Origin: Enterobacter asburiae
GTDB lineage: Bacteria > Pseudomonadota > Gammaproteobacteria > Enterobacterales > Enterobacteriaceae
Assembly (NCBI RefSeq): GCF_008080435.1
Contig: NZ_VRKN01000013.1
Coordinates: 1 to 64,000 of the forward strand
Direction: 5' to 3'
Length of the DNA stretch: 64,000 nt
Positions 53,751-64,000 of the stretch are shown here, in pieces. The translations under genes were made by a program, and so were the position numbers. The stretch's first letter is position 1. Each line of letters opens with the position of its first letter. The notes under the pieces were generated by a model. It saw nothing but the letters and a program-made list of their open reading frames with translations, was not told where the DNA came from and made no database searches.

Positions 53751-53787
53751 CCCCTCACCCTGACCCTCTCCCCAACGGGGGGAGGGG
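53751..53787. repeat. Pyrimidine/purine hairpin between rnr and rlmB
   Basis: CCCTCTCCCC-AAC-GGGGGGAGGG within a CCCCTCACCCTGA context, a common intergenic repeat of Enterobacter-type genomes. It may limit readthrough from rnr. Confidence 0.6.
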
Positions 53788-53811
53788 AAATACTTATTAC
53801 GAGAACCATCA

Positions 53812-54543
53812 ATGAGTGAAATGATTTACGGCATCCACGCGGTGCAGGCCCTTCTCGAGCGCGCACCGGAGCGTTTTCAGGAAGTGTTTATTCTGAAAGG
53901 GCGTGAAGATAAGCGTCTGATGCCGCTGATCCACGCGCTGGAAGCGCAGGGCGTGGTGATCCAGCTGGCAAACCGCCAGTTCCTGGATGAGAAAAGTGAA
54001 GGCGCGGTTCACCAGGGGATTATTGCCCGCGTGAAGCCAGGTCGTCAGTATCAGGAGAACGATCTGCCGGATCTGATTGCTGAACTGGATAATCCGTTCT
54101 TCCTGATCCTCGATGGCGTAACCGATCCGCACAACCTCGGCGCGTGCCTGCGTAGTGCCGATGCGGCGGGCGTGCACGCGGTGATCGTGCCGAAAGATCG
54201 CTCCGCGCAGCTGAACGCGACGGCGAAGAAAGTGGCCTGCGGCGCGGCGGAAAACGTTCCGCTGATCCGCGTGACTAACCTGGCGCGCACCATGCGTCTG
54301 CTGCAGGAAGAGAACATCTGGATCGTCGGTACCGCCGGTGAAGCGGACCATACTCTGTACCAGAGCAAAATGACCGGCCGTCTGGCGCTGGTGATGGGTG
54401 CGGAAGGCGAAGGCATGCGCCGTCTGACCCGCGAGCACTGCGACGAGCTGATCAGCATCCCGATGGCGGGCAGCGTGTCGTCCCTGAACGTTTCTGTTGC
54501 GACGGGCATCTGCCTGTTTGAAGCGGTGCGTCAGCGTAGCTGA
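53812..54543 (+). CDS. rlmB: 23S rRNA Gm2251 methyltransferase RlmB
   Basis: 243 residues, the E. coli length. SpoU/TrmH-type knotted methyltransferase with [27 protein letters not shown] and [16 protein letters not shown] (the three SPOUT motifs), and an N-terminal RNA-binding domain. It methylates the ribose of G2251 in the P loop. Confidence 0.97.
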   Translation: MSEMIYGIHAVQALLERAPERFQEVFILKGREDKRLMPLIHALEAQGVVIQLANRQFLDEKSEGAVHQGIIARVKPGRQYQENDLPDLIAELDNPFFLILDGVTDPHNLGACLRSADAAGVHAVIVPKDRSAQLNATAKKVACGAAENVPLIRVTNLARTMRLLQEENIWIVGTAGEADHTLYQSKMTGRLALVMGAEGEGMRRLTREHCDELISIPMAGSVSSLNVSVATGICLFEAVRQRS

Positions 54544-54548
54544 TTTTC

Positions 54549-54616
54549 GCCCGGTGGCGGCTACGCCTTACCGGGCCTACGGTTTTGTAGACCGGGTAAG
54601 CGAAGCGCCACCCGGC
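54549..54616. repeat. Pair of inverted REP elements
   Basis: GCCCGGTGGCGGCTACGCC and its inverted partner ending GAAGCGCCACCCGGC, in the gap between the convergent rlmB and the transporter gene. Confidence 0.8.
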
Positions 54617-54625
54617 AAAACAACC

Positions 54626-55900
54626 TCACTCTTCTAACGGCCGCAAATGGTCATCCTTCCTCAGCGTCATCAGCGCGAAAATACTCACTATCGCCGTCGC
54701 CATCACGTAATACGCCGGAATATCCAGGTTGCCCGTCTGCTTAATCAGCCCGGTGATGATTAACCCTGCACATCCAGAGAAAATCGCGTTCGACAAAGAG
54801 TAGGCCAGCCCCAGCCCCGTATAGCGTACGCGCGTCGGGAACATCTCAGATAGCATCGCCGGGCCCGGCCCCGCCAGCATGCCCACCAGACCGCCGGCAA
54901 TCAACACCACGACCGCTTTCACCGCCAGCGTGCTTGACTCCGCCTGCAGAATTTTCAGCAGCGGCAGGGCGAGGATCAGCAGCAGCGCGGTGGCGATAAT
55001 CATCACCGTGCGACGCCCGATCCGGTCGCTCAGGATCCCCGACGGAATGATGGTTAGCGCAAACCCAATATTCGAAATCACCGCAATCAACAGCGCCTGA
55101 TTAAACCCGGTATGCAGCGCCGACTGCAGATAGGTCGGCATAATCACCAGATAGGTATATCCCGCCGCAGACCAGACCATTACGCGCCCAATCCCCATCA
55201 CGATGGCCCGGAGCGTGGCGGCAGTATCCGCCTGAGCGACAACCGGTTTATCCTGCTGCTGCACAAAGCTGGGTGTCTCTTCCATGCTGACACGAAGCCA
55301 CAGCGCCACAACGCCCATGGGCAGCGCCAGGAAGAAAGGAATGCGCCAGCCCCAATCGTGCAGGGCTTCAGGCGTGAGGAGGGTGGAGAGGAGCGCCACG
55401 ATGCCTGCGCCTGCTAACAGTCCCAGCGCCACGGTAAAGGACTGCCACGCGCCATAGAGCCCACGCTTGCCGCGCGGGGCGAACTCCGTCATCAGCGAGA
55501 CCGCACCGCCGTACTCGCCGCCCGCGAACAGCCCCTGTAGGATGCGAAGCAGCGTAATAATGATCGGCGCGGCAATCCCGATGCTGGCGTAGACCGGCAC
55601 AATGCCGATGGCGGCGGTAGCCAGCGTCATCAGTATCAGCACAATGATGAGCGTCGGTTTACGGCCAATCCGGTCGCCGATACGGCCAAACACCACAGCA
55701 CCCAGCGGGCGGAAGAAGAAGGCGATCGCAAACGAGGCGTAGGTGAGGATCAGGCTGGTAAGCCCCGCTTCTCCTTCAAGCTGGAAGAAGTTTTTCGCAA
55801 TGACGGTCGCCAGAAAACCGTAGACCGCAAACTCATACCACTCGATAAAGTTACCAATGGAGCCTGCAATTAATGCTCGCTTGTGCGCATCCGGTTGCAT
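54626..55900 (-). CDS. MHS-type metabolite/proton symporter
   Basis: 424 residues from ATG 55900 (GAGG upstream). Major facilitator with twelve helices. Family hallmarks: SIGNFIEWYEFAVYGFLA at helix 1, FGRIGDRIGRKPTLI between helices 2 and 3, and the sugar-porter-like FAGGEYGGAVSLMTEFAP in helix 4. This is the branch holding ShiA, KgtP, ProP and citrate carriers. I cannot name the substrate. In E. coli K-12 other genes (yjfI to yjfC) occupy this gap, so it is an accessory gene. Divergent from aidB. Confidence 0.85.
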   Translation of the reverse strand: MQPDAHKRALIAGSIGNFIEWYEFAVYGFLATVIAKNFFQLEGEAGLTSLILTYASFAIAFFFRPLGAVVFGRIGDRIGRKPTLIIVLILMTLATAAIGIVPVYASIGIAAPIIITLLRILQGLFAGGEYGGAVSLMTEFAPRGKRGLYGAWQSFTVALGLLAGAGIVALLSTLLTPEALHDWGWRIPFFLALPMGVVALWLRVSMEETPSFVQQQDKPVVAQADTAATLRAIVMGIGRVMVWSAAGYTYLVIMPTYLQSALHTGFNQALLIAVISNIGFALTIIPSGILSDRIGRRTVMIIATALLLILALPLLKILQAESSTLAVKAVVVLIAGGLVGMLAGPGPAMLSEMFPTRVRYTGLGLAYSLSNAIFSGCAGLIITGLIKQTGNLDIPAYYVMATAIVSIFALMTLRKDDHLRPLEE

Positions 55901-56093
55901 AACGATCCTCACTGAAAAGGGTAAGAATAAATTATTCAACAAAAGCGAAGTCATGAAATAGTTTATTCTTATGTTCTGTGAACTATTTCACGAATGATAT
56001 CAGCGGGATCGCGAACGTGTGACTCCCCTCCCATGCAGCGTGTGCGCGGTCTGTCCATACTTATCGTCATTGCCACTGAAGGAGGGAGACAGC

Positions 56094-57716
56094 ATGCACT
56101 GGCAGACTCATACCGTTTTCAATCAACCTGCACCGCTTTCCAACAGCAACCTTTTCCTCTCGGACTGCGCCCTGCGCGATGCGGTCGTGCGTGAAGGGGC
56201 TGAGTGGGATATCGAACTCCTCGCCAGCATTGGTCAGCAGCTGGGTACGGCGGAGTCGCTGGAACTGGGCAGGCTGGCAAACGTTAATCCTCCGGAGTTA
56301 CTACGTTATGACGCCGCCGGAGAGCGCCTGGATGACGTCCGCTTTCACCCGGCATGGCACTTGCTGATGCAGGGACTCTGTGCCAACCGCGTACATAACC
56401 TGGCATGGGAAGAGGAGGTGCGTAAAGGGTCGTTTGTCGCTCGGGCCGCACGCTTTGTGCTTCATGCTCAAGTAGAGGCGGGCACGCTTTGCCCGGTCAC
56501 CATGACGTTTGCCGCGACACCGCTGCTACAGCAGGCGCTCCCCAAAATATTTCACGACTGGCTGACGCCGCTGCTCAGCGATCGCTACGATCCTCATCTG
56601 TCCCCCGGCGCGCAAAAGCGCGGCCTGCTGATCGGCATGGGGATGACGGAGAAGCAGGGCGGCTCGGACGTGCTCAGCAACACCACTAAAGCGGAAAAAT
56701 GCAGCGACGGCAGTTACAGGCTGGTGGGGCATAAATGGTTTTTCTCCGTCCCGCAAAGCGATGCGCACCTGGTGCTGGCCCAGGCGAAGGGCGGGTTGTC
56801 CTGCTTTTTTGTGCCGCGCTTTTTGCCTGACGGACAGCGCAACGCCGTCCGGCTGGAGCGCCTTAAGGACAAGCTCGGGAACCGCTCCAACGCCAGCAGC
56901 GAGGTGGAGTTTCTTGATGCCTCCGGCTGGCTGCTGGGGGAAGAAGGCGAAGGGGTACGGCAGATCCTTAAAATGGGCGGTCTGACGCGCTTTGACTGCG
57001 CGCTGGGCAGCCACGGACTCATGCGTCGGGCGCTCTCGGTGGCGCTTTATCATGCGCATCAGCGTCAGACCTTCGGCAAAAACCTCATCGACCAGCCGCT
57101 AATGCGTGAAGTATTAAGCCGGATGGCGCTGGTGCTGGAGGGGCAAACGGCGCTGCTGTTCCGCCTGGCCCGGGCATGGGATAAGCGCGTGGATCCACAA
57201 GAGGCCGCCTGGGCGCGGCTGTTTACCCCGGCCGCGAAATTTAGCGTGTGTAAAGCGGGCATTCCGTTTGTCGCTGAGGCGATGGAGGTGCTGGGTGGGA
57301 TCGGATATTGCGAAGAGAGCGAACTTCCCCGCCTGTATCGCGAGATGCCCGTAAACAGTATCTGGGAAGGGTCAGGCAATATCATGTGCCTGGACGTGCT
57401 GCGCGTGCTGGCGAAGCAGCCGGGTATTCACGATCTGCTCGCCGACGAGTTTGCGCAGGTGAAAGGGCAGGACAGACACTTCGACCGCTGCTGGCGACAG
57501 CTTCAGCAAAAACTGCGTAAACCGCAGGAGGCGCAGGGGCGGGAGATCGCACAGCAGCTTTTCTTGCTCGGTACCGGGAGCCAGATGCTGCGGTACGCAT
57601 CGCCCCCGGTGGCGCAGGCGTGGTGCCGCATGATGCTGGACACCCGTGGCGGTACGCTGATGAGCGAGCAGGTACAAAGTGACCTGCTGCTGCGTGCCAC
57701 AGGCAGAGTCGGCTAG
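56094..57716 (+). CDS. aidB: Acyl-CoA dehydrogenase-like protein AidB
   Basis: 540 residues from ATG 56094 after GGAGGGAG, one less than E. coli. Flavoprotein of the acyl-CoA dehydrogenase fold with GMGMTEKQGGSDV, the KWFFSVPQSDAH segment and ALGSHGLMRRA, plus a C-terminal DNA-binding region. Part of the Ada adaptive response to alkylation in E. coli, where it protects DNA. Its stop codon interlocks with that of the convergent chemoreceptor (CTAG at 57713-57716). Confidence 0.95.
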   Translation: MHWQTHTVFNQPAPLSNSNLFLSDCALRDAVVREGAEWDIELLASIGQQLGTAESLELGRLANVNPPELLRYDAAGERLDDVRFHPAWHLLMQGLCANRVHNLAWEEEVRKGSFVARAARFVLHAQVEAGTLCPVTMTFAATPLLQQALPKIFHDWLTPLLSDRYDPHLSPGAQKRGLLIGMGMTEKQGGSDVLSNTTKAEKCSDGSYRLVGHKWFFSVPQSDAHLVLAQAKGGLSCFFVPRFLPDGQRNAVRLERLKDKLGNRSNASSEVEFLDASGWLLGEEGEGVRQILKMGGLTRFDCALGSHGLMRRALSVALYHAHQRQTFGKNLIDQPLMREVLSRMALVLEGQTALLFRLARAWDKRVDPQEAAWARLFTPAAKFSVCKAGIPFVAEAMEVLGGIGYCEESELPRLYREMPVNSIWEGSGNIMCLDVLRVLAKQPGIHDLLADEFAQVKGQDRHFDRCWRQLQQKLRKPQEAQGREIAQQLFLLGTGSQMLRYASPPVAQAWCRMMLDTRGGTLMSEQVQSDLLLRATGRVG

Positions 57717-59644
57717 CCTTTTAGCTGGAACAGACTCACCAGCTGAGTCAGGTGTGAACCCTTCTCGCGCAGCGTTTGAGCGGTTTGCTCGCTGCGTGAG
57801 ATGCGATCGGCATTGATATGCGACGCTTCGCCAATATGGGTCATGGCGAGGTTCACCTGGCCGATCCCGGCGGACTGCTCGCGTGAGGCATGGTTAATCT
57901 CGGTGACCAGCTGGCTGATGTTATCGATATGAATGATGATGTCATCCATCGCCAGGCGTGTCTGTTCAGACAGCGCATGACCCTCACTCACTTTTCTGAG
58001 CGTATCGCCAATCAGCTGTTCAATCTCCTTCACCGCGTTAGCGCTGCGGCCCGCCAGCGCGCGAACTTCCTGCGCGACTACCGCAAACCCTTTTCCGTGC
58101 TCGCCCGCGCGAGCCGCTTCCACTGCCGCATTCAGCGCCAGAATATTGGTCTGGAAAGCGATGGACTCGATCACCCGCGTGATGTCTTCGATGCGTTTTG
58201 ACGCTTCGCGAATATCGTCCATGGTCGACACCGCGTGGGTGACCGTCTCACCGCCCTGATGAACCGCGAGCGAGGTTTCACCCACCAGCTGCTGCGTTTG
58301 CTCCATGTTGGCGGCATTTTGCTGTACGGTGGCGGCCAGCTGCTCCATGCTGGCGGAGGTCTCTTCCACGCTGCTGGCCTGCTTGTTGATCTGCTCTGAA
58401 ATCTCGCCAGTGTCGGCGGCCAGCGCGTTGGTGCCTGAATGGATCTCGCCTGCGGCCTCACGGACCTGCAGCACAATTTTTTGCAGGCCGCCGCCGATGC
58501 CGTTAATAGCATCGATCAACTGGCCGACTTCGTCCTGGCGCGTTACGGGCAGGCTGGAACGGAGATCCCCTGCGGCATATTGCCGGGCAAGGTGGATCAC
58601 ATTGCGCAGTGGTCGGGTCAGCACGCGGCGAATAAGGACCACGAACAGGCCAGCAAAAAGGATGGATAAGACCACGCCGGCCAGCAGGAAGCGATCGCGC
58701 ATGGCGGTGACGCTTGAGAGCAGCACCGATTTATCCACTTCGCCCACGATAGTCCAGTTCCAGCCTGGCAGCGGGGTATAGGCCATTTTCAGCGTGCGAC
58801 CGTCGTCGCTTACGCGCTCCAGCGTGCCGGGTTTGTCACTCAGAAGCTGTTGTTGCGTCGCACCGTCCCACTTCGGCAATTTTCCCTCTTCGCTGGCATG
58901 GAACAGGTATTGCCCGCGCGTTTTGCCGTTGCTGCGATCCAGCACAAAGAAATGACCGCTCTCGCCCAGGCGGCGGTTGAGGATTTTCTCGCGCATGACG
59001 TTCCAGGAGTGGGTGATGTCCACCCCGACAAAGACGATCGCAATGACCTGTCCTTCGGCGTTTTTAACGGGCTGGTACTGGGTGATGTAGCGTTTGCCAA
59101 ACAGCAGCGCCAGGCCGCGGTAGACTTCACCTTTGTTGACGGCGGCAAAGGCCGGGCTGGCGTTATCCAGAACGGTACCCATTGCCCGCTCGCCGTTCTC
59201 TTTGCGCAGGGATGTGGCGACACGAATAAAGTCGTTACCGCTGCGTACAAACAGCGTCGAAATGGCTCCTGTACGGTTCAGGAATTCGTCCGAAAGCGTG
59301 TTGTTTTCATGCAACCCGGTTTCTCCGCCTTTCAGAAGCGGAACGCTGAGCCCGTTTATCGTCTGGATTTGGGAAGTATCAATGTTCAGGGGCTGCGGTA
59401 AAAAGGTGGTGAACAGACGGGTATAGCTCTCAACCTCTTCACTCAGGCTGGTGTTAAACATCTGCACCATGTCGACCATGCCGGTGGACTGATTATGCAG
59501 ATCTTCAACCGCAAGGGCTTCAAGCTGCTGGCTGGCTTTTTGACTGAGCAGCAAAGTGAAAAGCAGAAACAGCGTGGCGACACTGACGCCCGTAAGCAGT
59601 GACAGCTTCGCGCCCAGGCCTGCGCGGCGAAAAACGTTGATCAT
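57713..59644 (-). CDS. Methyl-accepting chemotaxis protein with Cache-type sensor
   Basis: 643 residues from ATG 59644. TM1 about 14-34, a 280-residue periplasmic sensor with Cache-like features (FVGVDITHSWNVMREKIL, GHFFVLDRSNGKTRGQYLFH, PGWNWTIVGEVDKS), TM2 about 319-338, HAMP about 339-392, then the signalling domain with its hairpin tip (FQTNILALNAAVEAARAGEH). It lacks a C-terminal NWETF-type pentapeptide, so CheR docks elsewhere or not at all. E. coli has no receptor at this place. Ligand unknown; organic acids are frequent for this sensor type. Confidence 0.88.
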   Translation of the reverse strand: MINVFRRAGLGAKLSLLTGVSVATLFLLFTLLLSQKASQQLEALAVEDLHNQSTGMVDMVQMFNTSLSEEVESYTRLFTTFLPQPLNIDTSQIQTINGLSVPLLKGGETGLHENNTLSDEFLNRTGAISTLFVRSGNDFIRVATSLRKENGERAMGTVLDNASPAFAAVNKGEVYRGLALLFGKRYITQYQPVKNAEGQVIAIVFVGVDITHSWNVMREKILNRRLGESGHFFVLDRSNGKTRGQYLFHASEEGKLPKWDGATQQQLLSDKPGTLERVSDDGRTLKMAYTPLPGWNWTIVGEVDKSVLLSSVTAMRDRFLLAGVVLSILFAGLFVVLIRRVLTRPLRNVIHLARQYAAGDLRSSLPVTRQDEVGQLIDAINGIGGGLQKIVLQVREAAGEIHSGTNALAADTGEISEQINKQASSVEETSASMEQLAATVQQNAANMEQTQQLVGETSLAVHQGGETVTHAVSTMDDIREASKRIEDITRVIESIAFQTNILALNAAVEAARAGEHGKGFAVVAQEVRALAGRSANAVKEIEQLIGDTLRKVSEGHALSEQTRLAMDDIIIHIDNISQLVTEINHASREQSAGIGQVNLAMTHIGEASHINADRISRSEQTAQTLREKGSHLTQLVSLFQLKG

Positions 59645-59779
59645 AAATTGCTCATTATTGAAAAGGTATGGTTCTTCAACGGCAGAGCAGGGATTACGTT
59701 TACTCAATTAATGTAACAAAATGTTATTTTATTGTTCTTAATTGGTTTTATATAAGATAAAAAATTTGCAAAAGCGAAA

Positions 59780-59804
59780 AGCCACTAAAAATAAGTGGCT
59801 TTTA
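59780..59804. terminator. Hairpin between yjfN and the chemoreceptor
   Basis: AAAAGCCACT...AGTGGCTTTT, a 10-bp stem able to terminate in either direction; here it ends the yjfN transcript. Confidence 0.8.
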
Positions 59805-59816
59805 TCAGGAAGGATA

Positions 59817-60092
59817 TTACACGTAGAGAATGGCCTGTACCCGCCAGTGGTCGATATGGTTATCTTCCTGCATCTGGATGATGCGATACCATGAAGCACC
59901 CTGCTCATCGGCCTTTAATGCCACGATACGTTCAACGTCTTGCGGGCTCCCCGAGATATTATTCACGGAGATCTGGCCAATTTCATTCAGGCCAGTCACA
60001 CAATCAGCACTGGCGAATTCTGCTGACTGCGCGGTGGTGCTCACCAGGCCTGCTGAGAGCAACAGTGAGGTCAAAGCAAGAGTTCGTTTCAT
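59817..60092 (-). CDS. yjfN: Periplasmic DUF1471 protein YjfN
   Basis: 91 residues from ATG 60092, the E. coli length. Signal peptide ending QSAEF, then the YhcN/DUF1471 domain (QISVNNISGSPQDVERIVAL). In E. coli YjfN activates the periplasmic protease DegP through its hydrophobic C-terminal residue; here the last residues are ILYV. It neighbours bsmA, another member of the same domain family. Confidence 0.92.
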   Translation of the reverse strand: MKRTLALTSLLLSAGLVSTTAQSAEFASADCVTGLNEIGQISVNNISGSPQDVERIVALKADEQGASWYRIIQMQEDNHIDHWRVQAILYV

Positions 60093-60241
60093 CGTCAGCT
60101 CCATTTTCACATATATCCGGTATCCGCCGGGCAATCCTTCGCAAATAAACTCCCTTCCATTGACGCGGGCATGGAGTTTATTGTGGACAGGAAAATGTCT
60201 ATGGACGCAAAGCAGTGTAAATCTCGTTCAAAGGAAAACCA

Positions 60242-60571
60242 TTATTTACGGTACAAAATGGCCTGTGAATACCACTGTCCCGTTATGATGGTTTCGTCGA
60301 TCATAATGATGACGTAATAATCTGCTTTGGCGGCGACGGCTTGTGCTTTTATTGCCGATTCTGCGTCATCCGGAGAGCCGCGAACCAGCGCGGAGATGGT
60401 GCCCATTCGTTGTAATCCTTCCGTCTGATTACGACGAATCTCCTGTGGATGATCGGCGACCGGTGGAGCGGGTTGCGGCGTTCCCTGCAGCGCGCTACAG
60501 CCACTCAGCAGAAACACCAGCAATAAAGCAGCAAACCTGCGCATAACCATATCTCGTTTCCTGATAGCCAT
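60242..60571 (-). CDS. bsmA: Biofilm stress lipoprotein BsmA
   Basis: 109 residues from ATG 60571, the E. coli length. Lipobox LLSGC, then a proline-rich linker and a DUF1471 domain ending QAILYRK. The ATG at 60550 has a better ribosome site (AGGA eight bases before) and would give 102 residues, so the start is uncertain. In E. coli it affects biofilm formation and resistance to peroxide and acid. Confidence 0.9.
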   Translation of the reverse strand: MAIRKRDMVMRRFAALLLVFLLSGCSALQGTPQPAPPVADHPQEIRRNQTEGLQRMGTISALVRGSPDDAESAIKAQAVAAKADYYVIIMIDETIITGQWYSQAILYRK

Positions 60572-60708
60572 AGTGTAGTTGTCTGTGAATTTAGTTTTAG
60601 GGGAATGTTCCCGAAGTGTTATCTGGGACGTATATTTCGAATGAAAATGACGTGAAAGCGTAACCCAGTTCTCAACATTATGAATCATACATTCGCACAG
60701 GGTCGACA

Positions 60709-61431
60709 ATGATTGAAATTGAAATACGCCGCCTCGGCGACCATGAAATTTTACACGCGATGCCAGCGGGTAAACGTGATAAACCGCTGCCTGTTGTGGT
60801 TTTTTATCACGGGTTTACCTCATCGAAGCTGGTTTACAGTTATTTTGCGGTAGCGCTGGCACAGGCGGGTTTTCGCGTGGTGATGCCAGATGCACCTGAC
60901 CACGGCGCACGCTTTATGGGTAACGAACATGCGCGGCTGGGGCAGTTCTGGCAGATTCTGCACGGTAGCCTGACCGAGTTTGCCGGGCTGCGCGATGCGC
61001 TTTATGAGGCTGGGCTGGTGGCCGACAATCGTCTGGCGGTAGCCGGGGCGTCGATGGGCGGTATGACGGCGCTGGGGATTATGACGCATCATCCTGAAGT
61101 GAAGTCTGTCGCCTGTCTGATGGGCTCGGGCTACTTTACGTCGCTGGCGAAGACGCTTTTTCCCCCTCAGGATTTAACGGAAATGACCGCGACGCTGGCA
61201 GAGTGGGAAGTGACCCGGGCATTGCCACGCGTGGCCGATCGCCCGCTGCTGCTGTGGCACGGTGACGCGGATGATGTGGTCCCGCCTGAGGGAACCTTCC
61301 GTCTGCAGCAGGCGTTAATGAATGAAGGATTGGACGGTAATCTGACCTGTCTGTGGGAACCGGGCGTCCGCCACCGCATCACGCCAACGGCGCTGGACGC
61401 CACGGTGGCCTTTTTCCGCCAGCACCTTTAA
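60709..61431 (+). CDS. yjfP: Esterase YjfP
   Basis: 240 residues, nine shorter than E. coli; the gap is after the [13 protein letters not shown] stretch. Alpha/beta hydrolase with the nucleophile in GASMGG, the acid in [14 protein letters not shown] and the histidine in [15 protein letters not shown]. coli YjfP hydrolyses short acyl esters in vitro. Convergent with ulaR, overlapping by four bases. Confidence 0.93.
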   Translation: MIEIEIRRLGDHEILHAMPAGKRDKPLPVVVFYHGFTSSKLVYSYFAVALAQAGFRVVMPDAPDHGARFMGNEHARLGQFWQILHGSLTEFAGLRDALYEAGLVADNRLAVAGASMGGMTALGIMTHHPEVKSVACLMGSGYFTSLAKTLFPPQDLTEMTATLAEWEVTRALPRVADRPLLLWHGDADDVVPPEGTFRLQQALMNEGLDGNLTCLWEPGVRHRITPTALDATVAFFRQHL

Positions 61432-62183
61432 ACACGCAGAACTTTCACCCCCAGATCTTCCAGCTTCTGGAGGATCTCAGGGTTGGCTCCTTTGCCGGTG
61501 ATCACCATGTCGATCTGTTCGGCACGGCTGAATAACATCCCTGCGCGCTCGCCCACTTTGCTGCTGTCGACCAGCACAACGAGTTTGCCCACAACGTTAA
61601 GCATGTTTTGCTCCGCCATCGCGGTCAGCATATCGGTTTTATACAGGCCATCCGCCGTCAGGCCTTTGCCGCTGGTAAACATCCAGTGCCCGGCATAGAG
61701 ACTGTTTTCGCTGTCCTGGGGGCTAAGGGTGATGGACTGGCTTTTGTTGTACTGGCCGCCCATGATCACCACGCTCTCATGCTCCTGATCGATGAGATAG
61801 TTGGCGAGCGGTAAGTAGTTGGTGATGATTTGCACCGGCTTGCCGCACATTTCACGACCCAACAGAAACGCCGTGGAGCCGCAGTTGATGACCACGCTCT
61901 CACCGGGATTCACCAGCTGCGACGCGGCTCTGGCGATTCGTACTTTTTCATCATGATTCTGCGCCTGATGAATATTCATCGGCGTCCAGCGGGGGCGCTG
62001 CTGGCTGATGGCTTCGGCGCCGTTGCGGACCTTTTTCAGCTTGCCGCTTTCATCCAGCTTGTTGATGTCCCGCCGCGCCGTTGCCGGGGAGATCCCTAAA
62101 CGTTCGATCACTTTCTCGACGGTGATAAACCCGGTCTGCGCCAGGAGTTCCAGGAGAATTTGATGCCGTTGCGCTTCCGTCAT
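61428..62183 (-). CDS. ulaR: Ascorbate-utilisation repressor UlaR
   Basis: 251 residues. DeoR-type helix-turn-helix at the N-terminus ([20 protein letters not shown]) and a sugar-phosphate-binding C-terminal domain. It represses ulaG and ulaABCDEF until L-ascorbate 6-phosphate binds. It is on the same strand as ulaG, 110 bp downstream. Its likely operators are at 63396-63655. Confidence 0.96.
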   Translation of the reverse strand: MTEAQRHQILLELLAQTGFITVEKVIERLGISPATARRDINKLDESGKLKKVRNGAEAISQQRPRWTPMNIHQAQNHDEKVRIARAASQLVNPGESVVINCGSTAFLLGREMCGKPVQIITNYLPLANYLIDQEHESVVIMGGQYNKSQSITLSPQDSENSLYAGHWMFTSGKGLTADGLYKTDMLTAMAEQNMLNVVGKLVVLVDSSKVGERAGMLFSRAEQIDMVITGKGANPEILQKLEDLGVKVLRV

Positions 62184-62293
62184 GAGCTATTCCGATAAGA
62201 ATTGATTTGAAAAGATGATATTTGAAATAGCGTGAAATTACTAAAAGAAATATGGCATCGCCAGACATCACGTCTGGCGATTTGGCTGCACAA

Positions 62294-63358
62294 TCAGAGG
62301 AAGGACTTGAACGGCAGGTCTGGCTCAATGGTGAAGCAATCATCGAAACCACGTGGGTAATGATATTCCAGATTATCTTTGTCCAGTGGCCAGGTGAACT
62401 TGCCGCCGACCTGCCAGATGAACGGCTTGAAGCCATACTTCAGGCGGTCTTTTTTCATTTCCCACAGCACGCGGATTTCCTGCGGATCGGCCTGGAAGTT
62501 TGACCAGATATCGTGGTGGAACGGGATAACCACTTTGGTATTCAGCGCTTCCGCCATGCGCAGCATATCGGCGCTGGTCATTTTGTCGGTAATGCCGCGC
62601 GGGTTCTCGCCGTAGGAGCCTAGCGCCACGTCAATCTGGTGCTCGTTACCGTGCTTCGCGTAATAGTTGGAGTAGTGAGAGTCACCGCTGTGGTACAGGG
62701 AACCGCCAGGGGTTTTAAACAGGTAGTTGACCGCACGCTCATCCATACCGTCCGGCAGTACGCCCGCGGCTTTCTGGTCGGCTGGCAGGGTAATCAATGC
62801 AGTACGGTCAAAGGCATCCAGAGCATGGATTTCAATATCTTTGATTTTCACCACGTCGCCAGGCTTCATCACGATACAGCGCTCTTTCGGCACACCCCAG
62901 CCAATCCAGAGATCCACGCAGGTCTGTGGCCCGATAAACGGCACGTCGTCCGCGCAGTTTTGCATCACCGCTGCCGCCACGTTCACGTCGATATGATCGT
63001 TGTGATCGTGAGTAGAGAGCACGGCGTCGATCTGGCGAATGGCAAACGGATCAAGCACAAAAGGCGTGGTACGCAGGTTCGGCTGGAGCTTTTCAACACC
63101 GGCCATACGCTGCATCTGATGGCCTTTTTTCATCAGCGGGTTGCCGTGGCTCTGTTTGCCGGTGCCGCACCAGAAATCGACGCAGATATTGGCGCCACCC
63201 TCTGATTTCAGCCAGATACCGGTACAGCCCAGCCACCACATTGCAAACGTGCCAGGAGCAACCTGTTCCTGCTCGATCTCTTCATTCAGCCAGCTGCCCC
63301 ACTCCGGGAAGGTGCTCAGAATCCATGACTCACGGGTGATGGTGTTCACTTTACTCAT
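62294..63358 (-). CDS. ulaG: L-ascorbate-6-phosphate lactonase UlaG
   Basis: 354 residues, the E. coli length. Metallo-beta-lactamase fold with the metal-binding motif THDHNDHID and later HSGDSHYS. It opens the lactone ring of L-ascorbate 6-phosphate after uptake by UlaABC. Divergent from ulaA across a 359-bp control region. Confidence 0.97.
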   Translation of the reverse strand: MSKVNTITRESWILSTFPEWGSWLNEEIEQEQVAPGTFAMWWLGCTGIWLKSEGGANICVDFWCGTGKQSHGNPLMKKGHQMQRMAGVEKLQPNLRTTPFVLDPFAIRQIDAVLSTHDHNDHIDVNVAAAVMQNCADDVPFIGPQTCVDLWIGWGVPKERCIVMKPGDVVKIKDIEIHALDAFDRTALITLPADQKAAGVLPDGMDERAVNYLFKTPGGSLYHSGDSHYSNYYAKHGNEHQIDVALGSYGENPRGITDKMTSADMLRMAEALNTKVVIPFHHDIWSNFQADPQEIRVLWEMKKDRLKYGFKPFIWQVGGKFTWPLDKDNLEYHYPRGFDDCFTIEPDLPFKSFL

Positions 63359-63395
63359 CGTTTTGACTCCTGGGTTTAATCAAAAGTAATCATTT

Positions 63396-64000
<605 letters not shown>

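Overview
The window is a stretch of enterobacterial chromosome, most likely from the Enterobacter cloacae complex. Gene order follows the E. coli dsbD-to-ula segment almost throughout, and protein after protein is near-identical in length to its E. coli counterpart. An inducible class C beta-lactamase (ampC) with its divergent regulator ampR sits between blc and the frd operon. This arrangement is known from Enterobacter and Citrobacter freundii, and the AmpC sequence resembles the ACT/MIR group. The species call rests on recall of these families, not on a search.

Layout. 1-332: the end of an rRNA operon (5S gene), its terminator, a REP element and a tRNA-type terminator. 333-7780: an AT-rich integrated element of about 7.4 kb, inserted in the 3' end of tRNA-Phe and bounded by 26-bp direct repeats. 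It carries an AlpA-type regulator, a long structured non-coding region, a lipoprotein gene and a zinc-ribbon membrane protein gene. A candidate oriT or leader RNA follows, then a tightly coupled mobilisation operon (three unknown small genes, a MobC-like protein, and a MOBP-type relaxase with a second gene nested inside it). One small membrane protein and a P4-type integrase close it. It has no conjugation machinery of its own, so it looks like an integrative mobilizable element.

7757-37356: tRNA-Phe, yjdC, dsbD-cutA, dcuA, aspA, fxsA, yjeH, groES-groEL, yjeI, epmB, efp, ecnA-ecnB-ecnR, sugE behind a guanidine-II riboswitch, blc, ampC/ampR, frdABCD, epmA, yjeM, mscM, psd, rsgA, orn and three identical tRNA-Gly genes. 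37627-50643: queG, then nnr-tsaE-amiB-mutL-miaA-hfq-hflX-hflK-hflC, yjeT and purA. 50837-64000: nsrR, rnr, rlmB, an MHS-type transporter, aidB, a chemoreceptor, yjfN, bsmA, yjfP, ulaR, ulaG and the start of ulaA.

How the genes work together. aspA, dcuA and frdABCD make up the aspartate-to-fumarate-to-succinate anaerobic respiratory route (aspartate uptake, deamination, fumarate reduction). efp, epmA and epmB are the complete EF-P lysylation pathway. groES and groEL form the folding chamber. hfq, hflX, hflK and hflC link RNA regulation, ribosome rescue and FtsH control. psd and mscM, and orn and rnr, serve membrane-lipid/mechanosensing and RNA turnover roles. The least explained DNA is inside the tRNA-Phe element: a strong promoter feeding switch-like hairpins (1108-1247), repeated operators (1891-2044), a three-way-junction fold (3027-3085) and several genes I cannot name.
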